Origin: Plesiocystis pacifica SIR-1
Lineage (GTDB): Bacteria > Myxococcota_A > Polyangia > Nannocystales > Nannocystaceae
DNA: 64,000 nt
Assembly: GCF_000170895.1 (NCBI RefSeq)
Contig: NZ_ABCS01000006.1
Span: 1-64,000 of the forward strand
Reading direction: 5' to 3'
In this document: positions 35,074 to 45,458 of the stretch, in pieces
Position numbering within the stretch: position 1 is the first letter of the stretch
How the letters are laid out: every line of letters begins with the position of its first letter
Program-made: the position numbers and the translations under genes
The notes under the pieces: model-generated
Database searches by the model: none
The model's input: the letters and a program-made list of their open reading frames with translations, nothing else
What the model was told of the DNA's origin: nothing

Positions 35074-36330
35074 CTACTGCGGGTTGAGCTTGGCGCAGCC
35101 GGCCAGGTCCGCCGTCCCGCTGTTGGTCTCGATCGGGTCCGCGTAGAGCAGGGCCTGTGCGAGGGTCGGCGGCTGGGCCAGATCCAGGCTGAAGATGTCG
35201 TCGTCGCCGCGGATGTCCATGGCGATGATCTCGTCGGCCTCGCCCACGAACACGATGCCCGCGGCGTAGATGTCCGCGGGCCCCTCGACGACCGAGACCA
35301 CCGTGGCCGTCTCGCGGTCGACCTCGAGGTAGCGGCTCACGGGCTCGGGCGGGGGCGGGCCAGCGTCGTTGGCCGAGACGAACATCGCCCCGTCGAAGCG
35401 GAAGGCGACGTCGCTGACGTGGATCGACCACACCGCGACGGGCTCGTCGCCCTCGAACAGCAGCGTCGGGCCCGAGAGGAACTCGCCGGAGCTGGGGTCG
35501 ACCTGGGCGATGTGCACCTCGCTGGTCGCGTTGAGCTCGTAGGTGTCGAAGGTCGTGACCCACAGCTCGCCCTGGTCGCTCATCGCCGCGCCCATGACCC
35601 ACACCCCGAGGCTCGGGCCGAGGGGGCTGAGCGCGCCCGTCTCGGTGTCGACCGCGACCAGCCGGCTGCCCGCGTCGATGTCTTGGGTGTCGCCCGCGAA
35701 GCCGAACACGCCGTTGCTGGGCCCGGTGTACATGGCGTCGAGGTGCTGCGGCGCGCCGTCGAGGGTGAGCTCGGGGCTGAGCGCGATGTGGCTGCCGTCG
35801 ACGGACAGGGTCGCCAGCTGGCAGGTATTGGCGATGGGGCTCGGCTGGCCGAAGGGCGGACCCGGCGAGGCGCACTGGACCGCGTTGAAGCCGGAGATGC
35901 AGGCCTCGCCGAGCTCGAGGCAGAGGTAGCCGCACTCGGTCTGACAGCTCGAGCTGCAGCCGTCGCCGGACTCGGTGTTGCCGTCGTCGCAGGCCTCGCC
36001 GCGCTCGAGCTGGCTGTTGCCGCAGGTCTCTGGATCGCCGGTGGTGTCGGTGGTCTCGGTGTCCTCCCCAGTCTCGGTCTCCGTGGTGTCCGAGCTTTCG
36101 GAGCTGTCCGTGTCCTCCGAGCTCTCCGTCGCTTCCGAGCTCTCCGTGCTCTCCGTGCTCCCGGCCTCGCCCGAGGAGTCCGTCCCCGAGCTCGACTCCG
36201 CCTCGTCCGCGGCCTCGCTCTCGCTCCCGGTCTCGGCCTCCGCCTCCGCCCCCGAGCTGTCGCCGCAGCCCGAGAGCGCCAGCGGCACGACCCAAGCCAT
36301 CACCATCGAAAACGCGTGTACTCGGCTCAT
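35074..36330 (-). CDS. Lipoprotein with Myxococcus-type Cys-rich repeat and propeller-like domain
   Basis: This 418-residue lipoprotein (lipobox LALSGC) has an extended Ser/Glu/Thr linker to about residue 98. One CGNSQLERGEACDDGNTESGDGC repeat lies near 102-124. The rest is a beta-rich region with repeated YxG-type and SWSIHVSDVAF-like blades, probably a beta-propeller. It is convergent with the preceding acidic lipoprotein gene. Probably surface-anchored and ligand-binding; the ligand is unknown. Confidence 0.72.
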   Translation of the reverse strand: MSRVHAFSMVMAWVVPLALSGCGDSSGAEAEAETGSESEAADEAESSSGTDSSGEAGSTESTESSEATESSEDTDSSESSDTTETETGEDTETTDTTGDPETCGNSQLERGEACDDGNTESGDGCSSSCQTECGYLCLELGEACISGFNAVQCASPGPPFGQPSPIANTCQLATLSVDGSHIALSPELTLDGAPQHLDAMYTGPSNGVFGFAGDTQDIDAGSRLVAVDTETGALSPLGPSLGVWVMGAAMSDQGELWVTTFDTYELNATSEVHIAQVDPSSGEFLSGPTLLFEGDEPVAVWSIHVSDVAFRFDGAMFVSANDAGPPPPEPVSRYLEVDRETATVVSVVEGPADIYAAGIVFVGEADEIIAMDIRGDDDIFSLDLAQPPTLAQALLYADPIETNSGTADLAGCAKLNPQ

Positions 36331-36418
36331 CGTCCGCCCACCCTACCCCAGCCACGCGACGACGCCGTCGCGAGTCCCGACGGCGTGCACCCCCTCGGGC
36401 GTGGAGTACCCTGGTGCC

Positions 36419-37141
36419 ATGCTTCGGCACGCCCCTCCTCTGGTCCTGGGCGCGGGCGCCCTCGCGGTCGCCCTCGGCCTCGCCTGCTCGCCCGCCTCGA
36501 GCTCCTCGAGCACCCCCGCGAGCGCGAGCTCGCCCGGGATGAGCCAGCCCGCTCCCGGGGAATTCCTGGCCCTGAGCGAGGTCCGCTACGGCCACTACGC
36601 CAAGGCCCCCGAGGCCCCCGCCCAGGGTCAGCGCGCCCCCGACTTCGAGCTGACCGCGCACACCGGCGAGACCCAAAAATTGTCCGACGCCCTCGCCGAG
36701 GGGCCCGTCGTGCTCATGTTCTACCGCGGCTTTTGGTGACCGGCCTGCAACGCCCAGCTCGGTGAGCTGCACGACAACATCGAAGCCTTCCAGTCCCGCG
36801 GCGCCCGGGTCCTCGCCCTGAGCGTCGACCCGCCCCAGACCAGCGCGCAGTGGGCGAAGAAGAAGGGCTTCACCGACTTCACCCTGCTCAGCGACCCGAA
36901 GATGCAGGTCATCGACGCCTGGGGCCTGCGCAACGTCGACGAGCCCGAGCTCGCCCTGCACGCGGTCTACATCATCGACCCCGACGGGACCATCCGCTAC
37001 CGCAAGATCGCGCGCCGGCGGACCCGCTCGCCCGAGCTGCTCCTGGCCCTCGACGGGGCGCCGGTCGAGTGCTGCCCCGGCAGCTGCCCCAAGGGCGAGC
37101 TCCCGTGCCGCGATCTCAGCCCAGAGCGAGCCCCAGAGTAG
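36419..37141 (+). CDS. Peroxiredoxin-like selenoprotein lipoprotein, in-frame TGA at Sec107
   Basis: The gene reads 240 residues from ATG 36419 to the TAG at 37141 if the TGA at 36737-36739 is decoded as selenocysteine. A lipobox ALGLAC (Cys 23) precedes a thioredoxin-fold domain: GQRAPDFELTAHTG, then FYRGFW-U-PACNAQLGEL (Sec 107, Cys 110), then VLALSVDPPQTSAQWAKKKG and YIIDPDGTIRYRKI. The family's usual motif is FYRGFWCPYCNAQL, so TGA replaces the catalytic Cys. The frame is intact on both sides with no frameshift. The C-terminal block VECCPGSCPKGELPC is also Cys-rich. It should be a membrane-anchored peroxidase or thiol oxidoreductase. A nonsense mutation is the alternative. Confidence 0.82.
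36755..36769 (+). promoter_or_regulatory. SECIS-like hairpin after the in-frame TGA
   Basis: This 6-bp perfect stem CAGCTC/GAGCTG with a GGT loop begins 15 bases after the TGA. Bacterial SECIS elements lie just downstream of UGA and carry a G or GU in the apical loop recognised by SelB, which this fits. The geometry is shorter than the E. coli fdhF element. Confidence 0.6.
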
Positions 37142-37179
37142 GCCCTCCCGCCCCTGCCCCGGCGGTGTAAGCTGCGCCC

Positions 37180-38502
37180 ATGTCGACCTTCCCGTCGGCG
37201 ACGCGCGGCCCCGAACCGCCGCGCAACGTCCTCGCCCGCGTGGCCCTCCCGGTGCTCGTCTTCCTCGTCGCCTGGCTGGCGATGATGGGCGGCGCCGAGG
37301 TCAGCGAGCGCGAGCTGGGCGACCTCCGCGAGAACTTCGCCGCCGGGGTCGCGACCCGGGCCTACTACGCCCTGAGCCTGTTCGTGGTCGGCGGCATCGA
37401 CCTGGGCCCGCCCGTCGCCGGCCCCCTGCCCGCGCGCGCGGCCCTGTGGCTGAGCTACTTCGCCGCGCCGGTGGTCACCGCCGGTGTGCTCGTCGAGACC
37501 GCCCTGCGCATGCTCAGCCCCGTCACCTTCCGCCTGCGCCGGATCCGAGGCCACGTGATCGTGGTCGGGGCCGGGCGCCTGGGCCTGCTCTACGTCCGCC
37601 GGCTCCGGGCCCGCAACCCGCGGGTGCCCATCGTCGTGGTCGAGCGCGACCCCACCAACCCGCGGCTGAGCGAGCTCGTCGAGAGCTACCGCGCGCTCCC
37701 GGTGATCGGCGACATCGGCAGCGACGAGATCCTCGGCGCCCTGCACCTGGCCCGCGCCCGCCGGGTCATGCTGTTGACCGGCCGCGACTTCGTCAACCTC
37801 GACGCCGCCGCCAAGATCGTGTCCTCCCTGCCCGAGCTGCGCGGCAAGGTCGTCGCCCACGTGTCCGACCTGGGCTTCCTCCACGCCATCCCCGAGGCCG
37901 AGCACGCCGCCGGCTACGAGACCTTCAACAAGCTCGAGGCCGCGGCCATCCACCTGGTCCAAGAGCACCTCCTGGCCCGCTTCGACGCCACCGAGCACCT
38001 CGATCAGGTCATCCTCGTGGGCTTCGGGCGCTTCGGCCAGACCGTGCTCCACCAGCTCCAGACCCACGCCCTGGGCAAGTTCGGCGTGGTCGTGATCGTC
38101 GACCTCGAGGCCACCGTGCACGCCGACACCTTCGGGGCCACCGTCGGCTTCGACCCCGCCTACGACCGCGAGGTGATCGACGGCCACCTCGGCCACCCCG
38201 CGGTGTGGACGGCCGTCGACGCCGCCGTGAGCCGCGAGTCCGGGGCCCCGACCATCGTCGTCGGCACCGGGGACGACGGGGGCAACCTCCACGCCGCCCT
38301 CGACCTGGTCAAGCGCTACCCCGGGGCGCACATCGTGGTCCGCAGCTTCGGCCCCTCGCTGTTCGCCGAGCGCGTGTCCGCGGAGGTCGGCCTGCACCCC
38401 TTCACCCTCGCGCACCTCGTCGGCGAGGGCATGCCCGATCGCTGGTTCAGCCTCGAGAGCTCTGGCCAGCGCGTCAGCGCGCCTGGCGAGACCAGCCGAT
38501 GA
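37180..38502 (+). CDS. Two-domain RCK (TrkA-N) membrane protein, channel-like without a filter motif
   Basis: This 440-residue protein has an N-terminal membrane part with two segments (about 18-38 and 85-110). It then has two NAD-binding RCK domains, with GAGRLGLLYVRRL near 127 and GFGRFGQTVL near 285. The membrane region has VVGGIDLGPP but no TxGYG/TVGFGD filter, so it resembles the regulatory NAD-binding proteins related to potassium channels rather than a canonical channel. It ends with a 29-bp overlap against the convergent next gene. It may be an ion-transport regulator. Confidence 0.75.
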   Translation: MSTFPSATRGPEPPRNVLARVALPVLVFLVAWLAMMGGAEVSERELGDLRENFAAGVATRAYYALSLFVVGGIDLGPPVAGPLPARAALWLSYFAAPVVTAGVLVETALRMLSPVTFRLRRIRGHVIVVGAGRLGLLYVRRLRARNPRVPIVVVERDPTNPRLSELVESYRALPVIGDIGSDEILGALHLARARRVMLLTGRDFVNLDAAAKIVSSLPELRGKVVAHVSDLGFLHAIPEAEHAAGYETFNKLEAAAIHLVQEHLLARFDATEHLDQVILVGFGRFGQTVLHQLQTHALGKFGVVVIVDLEATVHADTFGATVGFDPAYDREVIDGHLGHPAVWTAVDAAVSRESGAPTIVVGTGDDGGNLHAALDLVKRYPGAHIVVRSFGPSLFAERVSAEVGLHPFTLAHLVGEGMPDRWFSLESSGQRVSAPGETSR

Positions 38503-39544
38503 CGAGCACGAAGCCCGGGCGCGCGGTCCAGGGCTCGAACAGCACCGTGTCGTCCGTGGCGACGTAGCGCAGCGGTCGCAGGCCGAGGTCGAGGGAGGCT
38601 TTGAGCTCGAACGCGAGGGCGTCGCGCGGGCCGATCCGCCCGCCCACGCCCGCTCGCAGCGCGAGGCTGGGCTCGAGCTCGACCCGCGGATCGCCGGGAT
38701 CGGCCTGGGGCGCGAGGGCGGTGATCGTCGTGTGGCGCAGCTCGAGGCCCGCGCCGAGCTCGATCGGGAGGTAGACCTTCGCCGCAGTCGCGGCCTTCGC
38801 CACATCGACGCGCAGCCGCGCGAGCGTCGTGGCCTGGGCCCCGACGAACTCCACCGCGAGCGTCGACTGCGGCGGAGCCGGCAAGGTGTGGGGGAGGAGC
38901 GCGGCCGCCTCGACCCCGAGGCCCAGCCCCAGCCGCGGCCCGAGGTCCCGGGTCGCCGCGAACCACAGACCGAGGTTGAAGTGCATCGCCCCCTCGCCGA
39001 GGCCGTACCCACGACCCAGCGCGGCGGTGTCGAGGGTCCACGCCCGTCGGCGGGGGACTTCGGGGGCTGGGGCCGGCGCCAGCTCGGCTTCGGGCTCGGG
39101 CTCGGCTTCAGGCTCCGGCTCCAGCTCGGACTCGAGCTGCTCGCGCGTCATCCCGATCTCGGCACCGGCCAAGAGCGCCTCGACGCTGCTCTCGACGAGC
39201 TGCCCGATCTCCTCGCGCTCGACCGCGGAGAGGCCCTCGGGCGTGTCGAGGTGGCGCAGCAGCACGCGACCGTGGCGGCCGTCGACGACGTAGACCAAGG
39301 TCGAGCCGGCCTCGGTCTCGATCCACAGCTCGATCGCGTCGAGCTCTCGATCGAGGCGAAGCCGCGGGTCGAGCCGCTCCGCCTCCTCCCACGCGAGCTC
39401 GACCTCGAAGCCCCCGAGCAAGCCCTCGAGGGTCGGCCGCATCGGCGCGGCTTCGGAAGACAGCACGACTCGGACCTGCTCGCTCGGCGGCTCCGCGCTG
39501 GGCCCGAGGGCCACGAGCGCGGCGAGCAGCAGCGGGAGCGGCAT
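38474..39544 (-). CDS. Uncharacterised exported protein with Glu/Pro linker and beta-barrel-like C-terminus
   Basis: This 356-residue protein has a short signal peptide (MPLPLLLAALVALGPSAEPP). An N-terminal globular part to about 150 is followed by an alternating Glu-Pro-Ala linker (SELEPEPEAEPEPE). A C-terminal half shows alternating hydrophobic strands ending in W-S-R-Q-A-R, perhaps an outer-membrane barrel. Its upstream region holds three hairpin repeats that end 17 bases before the start. It overlaps the end of the RCK gene by 29 bases. No family recognised. Confidence 0.6.
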   Translation of the reverse strand: MPLPLLLAALVALGPSAEPPSEQVRVVLSSEAAPMRPTLEGLLGGFEVELAWEEAERLDPRLRLDRELDAIELWIETEAGSTLVYVVDGRHGRVLLRHLDTPEGLSAVEREEIGQLVESSVEALLAGAEIGMTREQLESELEPEPEAEPEPEAELAPAPAPEVPRRRAWTLDTAALGRGYGLGEGAMHFNLGLWFAATRDLGPRLGLGLGVEAAALLPHTLPAPPQSTLAVEFVGAQATTLARLRVDVAKAATAAKVYLPIELGAGLELRHTTITALAPQADPGDPRVELEPSLALRAGVGGRIGPRDALAFELKASLDLGLRPLRYVATDDTVLFEPWTARPGFVLVIGWSRQAR

Positions 39545-39560
39545 GGCCCACGATACAACT

Positions 39561-39821
39561 CAGAGGGTCGGCCAGAACAAGTCCTGTCCGCCCCTCTGTC
39601 TATTTTAGCCGTCGTGGACGACGCCACGCCTCCCTGCCCCACGTCCGCGACTCAGGGACTGTGAAGTTTTCACAGTCCCTGTCCATTTTAGCCGTCGTGG
39701 ACGACGCCACGCCTCCCTGCCCCACGTCCGCGACTCAGGGACTGTGAAGTTTTCACAGTCCCTGTCCATTTTAGCCGTCGTGGACGACGCCACGCCCTCC
39801 CTGCCCCACGTCCACGACTCA
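39561..39821 (-). repeat. Tandem 83-bp hairpin repeat, three boxes and three hairpins
   Basis: Two 83-bp units (39607-39689 and 39690-39772) are identical, and a third box (39773 onward) has a one-base insertion and one substitution. Each unit holds a box with GTCGTGGACGACGCCACG and TCTATTTTAG/TCCATTTTAG, plus a hairpin. The two inner hairpins (39653-39681 and 39736-39764) have 13-bp perfect stems CAGGGACTGTGAA. The first (39561-39598) has a different, imperfect stem CAGAGGG. A related copy is at 25854-25926. The last part abuts the stop codon of the 39819 gene. Confidence 0.9.
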
Positions 39822-40646
39822 GGGCTGAAGTTCGCTCAAGCGGCGCTGCGCTCGACTCCGGTGCATCGTGTCCGGGAACGCGACCAGCAGCTTCGTCCAG
39901 GCCGCGCGCTCTTGTTCGCTACGCCCGAGCGCGCCGAGGGCCCGCGCTCGACCGGCCAGGGCCGCCTCCGCGAGCGTCCCCTCTGGCCGGTCGGCGAGGT
40001 AGTCGTCGAAGCAATCGAGCGCGCGCTCGGGGTGGCCGAGGTGATCGAGCTCCAGCTTGCCGAGGCTGACCCGCGCCGCGAGCTCCTCGCGCGTGCCGCG
40101 ATGCTCTCGACGCAGCTGGCGGTAGAGCGAGCGCGCGCGCGGGTACTCGCCGGCTCGGCGCGCGACGTTCGCAGCCTCGAGCAGCTCGGCCGGATCGCTC
40201 GGAGGACGGGGCGGCTTCGGGCGAGCCTCCGGCTCCGGTTGGGGTTCGAGCTCCAGCTCGGGCTCCAACTCGGGCTCCGGCTCCGGTTCAGGCTGGATGG
40301 CCGCCAGCGTCGTCGAGCGCGACGACGTGGGCGGGTCAGCCGGGGCCGGGTCCACCGCAGTCGTGCTCTCCACGGCGGGCGCGACCGTCGGCCCCGGGCT
40401 GCGCTGCGACGAGAGCAGCGCGACGACGCCACCCCCGACGAGGATCGTAGCGAGCACAGCCAGCAGCCCGGCCTTACCGACGCCCACTTTGGACCCCACG
40501 GCGGCAGCGCTCGCACCACCGACGACGGCGGCCGCCGGCATCGCAGCTTCGATCATCGCCTCGACGCGATCGTCATCGCCCGGCCGCGGGGCGTCGTCCC
40601 ACGCGTGCTCGGCGAACAGCTCATCCAAGCGCTCGTGCTCGCTCAT
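39819..40646 (-). CDS. Membrane protein with TPR, probable sigma-factor partner
   Basis: This 275-residue protein has a cytoplasmic N-terminal part of about 50 residues (MSEHERLDELFAEHAWDDA), a membrane segment (about 58-78, KAGLLAVLATILVGGGVVALL), a Glu/Pro linker and TPR-like helices at about 148-270 (AELLEAANVARRAGEYPRARSLYR). The start codon overlaps the stop of the ECF sigma gene by 4 bases (ATGA). The layout suggests a membrane-bound regulator (anti-sigma-like) of that sigma factor, although no ZAS/ASD motif is clear. It ends inside the 83-bp repeat region. Confidence 0.65.
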   Translation of the reverse strand: MSEHERLDELFAEHAWDDAPRPGDDDRVEAMIEAAMPAAAVVGGASAAAVGSKVGVGKAGLLAVLATILVGGGVVALLSSQRSPGPTVAPAVESTTAVDPAPADPPTSSRSTTLAAIQPEPEPEPELEPELELEPQPEPEARPKPPRPPSDPAELLEAANVARRAGEYPRARSLYRQLRREHRGTREELAARVSLGKLELDHLGHPERALDCFDDYLADRPEGTLAEAALAGRARALGALGRSEQERAAWTKLLVAFPDTMHRSRAQRRLSELQP

Positions 40647-41182
40647 CGTCGCTCCTCCACCGCCGCCATGAGCTTCTCACGCGCGATCCGCAGGCGGCTG
40701 CGGACCGTGTTCGCCCGCGCCCCCGTGGCCTCGGCGACCTCCTCGACGCTGTGCCCGAGGATCGAGCGCAGCACCAGCACCTCGCTCTGTTCGGCCGGGA
40801 GCTCCCCGAGCCGATCGAGCACCTCCTCGACGTAGGCCTTCGTGCTCGGGTCGCCGACGCCCGAGGCGACCTCGCGCTCGAGCGCGAGCGGGCGCCGCTT
40901 GCTTCGAGCGACCCGCGCGCGCACGGCGAGCCGGGCCGTCACGCGGTTCGCCCACGCGACCACCGCCTCGGGAGCGCGCAGCTCGGGCAAGTCGCGCACG
41001 ATCTGGATGAAGGCCTCCTGGGCGACGTCTTCGGCGTCGGGTCCGGGACCGAGGATCCGCCGGCAGGTCCTGAGCACGTGGGGGCCGAGGCGGCGCAGCA
41101 CCCTGCGCATGGCCGCGGCGTCACCCGTGACGGCCCCGCGGACGTCCGCGATCTCATCGCCCTCGCTCGCGCGCGCTCCCAT
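40643..41182 (-). CDS. ECF-type RNA polymerase sigma factor
   Basis: The gene encodes 179 residues from ATG 41182 (an earlier ATG at 41221 in frame adds 13 residues). Region 2 has ILGPGPDAEDVAQEAFIQIVRDL and VVAWANRVTARLAVR. Region 4 has AYVEEVLDRLGELPAEQSEVLVLRSILGHSVEEVAEATGARANTVRSRLRIAREKL. It should recruit RNA polymerase to a specific regulon, perhaps for membrane or stress functions. The downstream overlapping gene encodes its likely membrane partner. Confidence 0.9.
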   Translation of the reverse strand: MGARASEGDEIADVRGAVTGDAAAMRRVLRRLGPHVLRTCRRILGPGPDAEDVAQEAFIQIVRDLPELRAPEAVVAWANRVTARLAVRARVARSKRRPLALEREVASGVGDPSTKAYVEEVLDRLGELPAEQSEVLVLRSILGHSVEEVAEATGARANTVRSRLRIAREKLMAAVEERR

Positions 41183-41328
41183 CACCGGCCAGGTGCCACA
41201 ATCGATCGCAGTCGAGGCCACTCGTAGTCATGGGGCACACGCTCGACGCTTTGATCAGACATCTTCCCGTGAGCAAGCTCAACGGCGCACATCTGATCGC
41301 CTTGGCTCGCAAGGCCCCCTCGAAGTCC

Positions 41329-43023
41329 ATGCGAATCGAACTCGAAGTGCTCATCGTCGCCTCGATCGCCTGTCTGGGCTGCCGGGTCGACAGCGAAGTC
41401 GGGAGCCTGAGCTGGGGCGGCTACGAGACCGAGGCGGGCGGAGACACGGCCAGCGACGCCGCGGACGACGAGGCCAGCACCGACGCCGCGGACGAGGCCA
41501 GCCCCGAGACCGAGAGCGCGGGCAGCGAGGACGACGACGACGGCGCGACCAAGTTCGACATCGGCGAGCAGGGAGACCAGGGCGACGACGGCCCCATCGA
41601 TCCCTGCGTGGTCGTCGACGACGAGTCGGGGGTGGTCGGCGACTGCGACGACTCGGCGCCCCCCGGCAGCTTCGACCCCGACATCCAGTGGTCGTTCACG
41701 CCGCCCGGTCACACCAACATCATCACGATCCCCCTCGTCGCCAACATGACCGACGACGACGACAACGGCACCATCGACCTGTGCGACGTGCCCGACGTCG
41801 TGGTCATCGGGACCCACTTCGAGACCGATCCCGGCACGATGTACCTGCTCGACGGCGAGACCGGCCAGGTCCACTTCGAGTTCGCCCACCCCGTGATCGG
41901 CGGGGTCACGCCCGCGCTCGGCGACATCGACGGCGACGGCCTCGTCGAGGTCGTCGCGGCCGCCTACGCCATGGGCACCAGCCAGCCCCGGCTCGCGGCC
42001 TTCGAGCACGACGGCGCGCTCAAGTGGCTGTCCGACACCACCTGGGACAGCCACCAAGACGGCGCCATCGCCCTCGCCGACGTCGACAACGACGGCGACG
42101 TCGAGATCGCCGCGGGCGTCCAGCTCTTCGATCACGAGGGCGCCCAGCTGTGGGCCAACTACGTCAACGGCAACCCCCTCTACGGCCACTACAGCGCCAC
42201 GACCATGGCCGATCTCGACGGCGACGAGGACCTCGAGATCCTCGTCGGGCACGCGGCCTTCGAGCACGACGGGGCGCTGATCTGGGAGTTCCCCGAGTAC
42301 GAGGTGAGCTCGCAGTGGGGCGCCTCGGCCCACGCCCAGGTCGCGGACCTCGACGACGACGGCGCCCCCGAGGTCATCATCGCCGCCAGCCAGGGCCTGA
42401 CCCTGATCGAGACCGACGGAAGCGTGGTCTACCAGGACCAGCGGCCCAGCGGTGAGGCGAGCGACTGGAACCGCCCGCTGGCGATCCACGACTTCGACAT
42501 GGACGGCGGCGTCGAGATGGCGGTCAGCACCATCGACCACTTCGCCGTCTACGACCCCAGCCTCGAGACCGTGTTCATCGAGCCCATCGGCGACTGGAGC
42601 GGCCAGGCGGGCGGCACCGCCTTCGACTTCCTCGGCTCGGGCACGGCCCAGGCGATCTACGGCGGCGAGCAACAGCTGTACGTGTTCGACGACGTCGGCA
42701 ACGTGCTCATGCAGGTCCCCCGACACAGCGCGACCTGGATCGAGTATCCGGTCGTCGCCGACATCGACAACGACGGATCGGCGGAGCTGCTGATCACCAC
42801 CAAGGTCGACAACGGCGTCACGCCGGTGCTCCAGGCCTACCGCGACGTCGAGGACCGCTGGGTCCCCGCGCGGCGGATCTGGAACCAGCACACCTATCAC
42901 GTCACCAACGTCCGCGAAGACGGCACGATCCCCCAGGTCGAGCCCAAGCACTGGACCAAGCTCAACACCTTCCGGACCCAGGCGCAGATCGGCGAAGGCG
43001 GCATCTGTGACCCCGTCGGCTAG
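41329..43023 (+). CDS. FG-GAP/VCBS repeat lipoprotein with Ca-binding DxDxDG motifs
   Basis: The gene encodes 564 residues from ATG 41329 (GTG/ATG upstream in frame rejected). A lipobox CLGC is followed by an Asp/Ala/Glu linker. At least six FG-GAP-like calcium motifs are visible: GDIDGDGLVEVV, DVDNDGDVEIA, DLDGDEDLEIL, DLDDDGAPEVI, DFDMDGGVEMA and DIDNDGSAELL, consistent with a six- or seven-bladed beta-propeller. The protein should sit at the cell surface and bind calcium and a polymer or peptide. No catalytic motif seen. Confidence 0.8.
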   Translation: MRIELEVLIVASIACLGCRVDSEVGSLSWGGYETEAGGDTASDAADDEASTDAADEASPETESAGSEDDDDGATKFDIGEQGDQGDDGPIDPCVVVDDESGVVGDCDDSAPPGSFDPDIQWSFTPPGHTNIITIPLVANMTDDDDNGTIDLCDVPDVVVIGTHFETDPGTMYLLDGETGQVHFEFAHPVIGGVTPALGDIDGDGLVEVVAAAYAMGTSQPRLAAFEHDGALKWLSDTTWDSHQDGAIALADVDNDGDVEIAAGVQLFDHEGAQLWANYVNGNPLYGHYSATTMADLDGDEDLEILVGHAAFEHDGALIWEFPEYEVSSQWGASAHAQVADLDDDGAPEVIIAASQGLTLIETDGSVVYQDQRPSGEASDWNRPLAIHDFDMDGGVEMAVSTIDHFAVYDPSLETVFIEPIGDWSGQAGGTAFDFLGSGTAQAIYGGEQQLYVFDDVGNVLMQVPRHSATWIEYPVVADIDNDGSAELLITTKVDNGVTPVLQAYRDVEDRWVPARRIWNQHTYHVTNVREDGTIPQVEPKHWTKLNTFRTQAQIGEGGICDPVG

Positions 43024-43054
43024 GCGGACCGACCTCACCCAACCAGCGGACATC

Positions 43055-44680
<1,626 letters not shown>

Positions 44681-44762
44681 CAGGCCTGCACTCGTGAGCG
44701 CCCCCTTCTCCCTGTAGACTGCGCCCGCGCCGGCACGGCCGGGCGCCGCACACGGAGACACC

Positions 44763-45347
44763 ATGACCGACGAGAACATCACCAAGCTCGGACCCCTGGC
44801 CGCCCTGGTGGGCACGTGGGAAGGGGGCAGCGGCGCCGACGTGGCCCCCGACGACCGCGCCGAGACCGACCGAGAGACCCGCAACAGCAAGTACCGCGAG
44901 CGCCTCGTGCTCGAGCCCATCGGCCGCGTGGACAACCACGAGCAGGTGCTCTACGGCCTCGAGTACTTCACCATGGCCTGGCGAGAGGGCGCGCCCGAGG
45001 ACCAGCCCTTCCACCAGGAGAACGGCTACTGGCTGTGGGACGCCGCCAACAACCAGGTGCTGCGCTGCTTCATCGTCCCCCGCGGGCTCACCGTGCTCGC
45101 CGGCGGCACCGTCGAGCCCGACGCCAAGGAGTGGAGCATCGCCGCCGACGCCGGCTCCGAGACCTACGGCATCTGCAGCAACAAATTCCTCATCGAGGAG
45201 TTCAAGACGGTGCGCTACGAGCTGAAGATCACCGTGCACGAGGACGGCAGCTTCAGCTACTTCGAGGACACGCAGCTGGCCATGAAGGGGCGCGAGGAGC
45301 TGTTCCACCACACGGACCAGAACCACCTGCGCCGGGTCAGCCCCTAG
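44763..45347 (+). CDS. Nitrobindin-like heme-binding beta-barrel protein
   Basis: This 194-residue protein begins with the pattern of the family: LGPLAALVGTWEGGSG (about 9-24), then a barrel of alternating strands with YGLEYFTMAW and ENGYWLWDAANNQVLRCF. Nitrobindin/FABP-like proteins bind heme or hydrophobic ligands. Whether the family's heme His is kept is not obvious; a HH pair lies near 183. It is short, cytoplasmic, without signal peptide. It appears to be monocistronic. Confidence 0.78.
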   Translation: MTDENITKLGPLAALVGTWEGGSGADVAPDDRAETDRETRNSKYRERLVLEPIGRVDNHEQVLYGLEYFTMAWREGAPEDQPFHQENGYWLWDAANNQVLRCFIVPRGLTVLAGGTVEPDAKEWSIAADAGSETYGICSNKFLIEEFKTVRYELKITVHEDGSFSYFEDTQLAMKGREELFHHTDQNHLRRVSP

Positions 45348-45458
45348 CCGATCGTTGAACCGAGTCCGGCGGGCGTGGAACAACCGAGCCGATGCTCGAA
45401 TCGACTCCTCGTTCCCCCTGAACCTCGATGGCGAGCCCCCGGTCCTCGAGCGCAGCGA

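Noticed and set aside
36419..36739. A short 106-residue protein ending at the TGA
   Set aside because: The reading frame continues with intact peroxiredoxin motifs for 134 codons after the TGA and a SECIS-like hairpin follows, so selenocysteine decoding is the better reading.
39605..39793. Minus-strand frame over the 83-bp repeats
   Set aside because: It only translates the tandem repeat; no start context and no protein-like composition.
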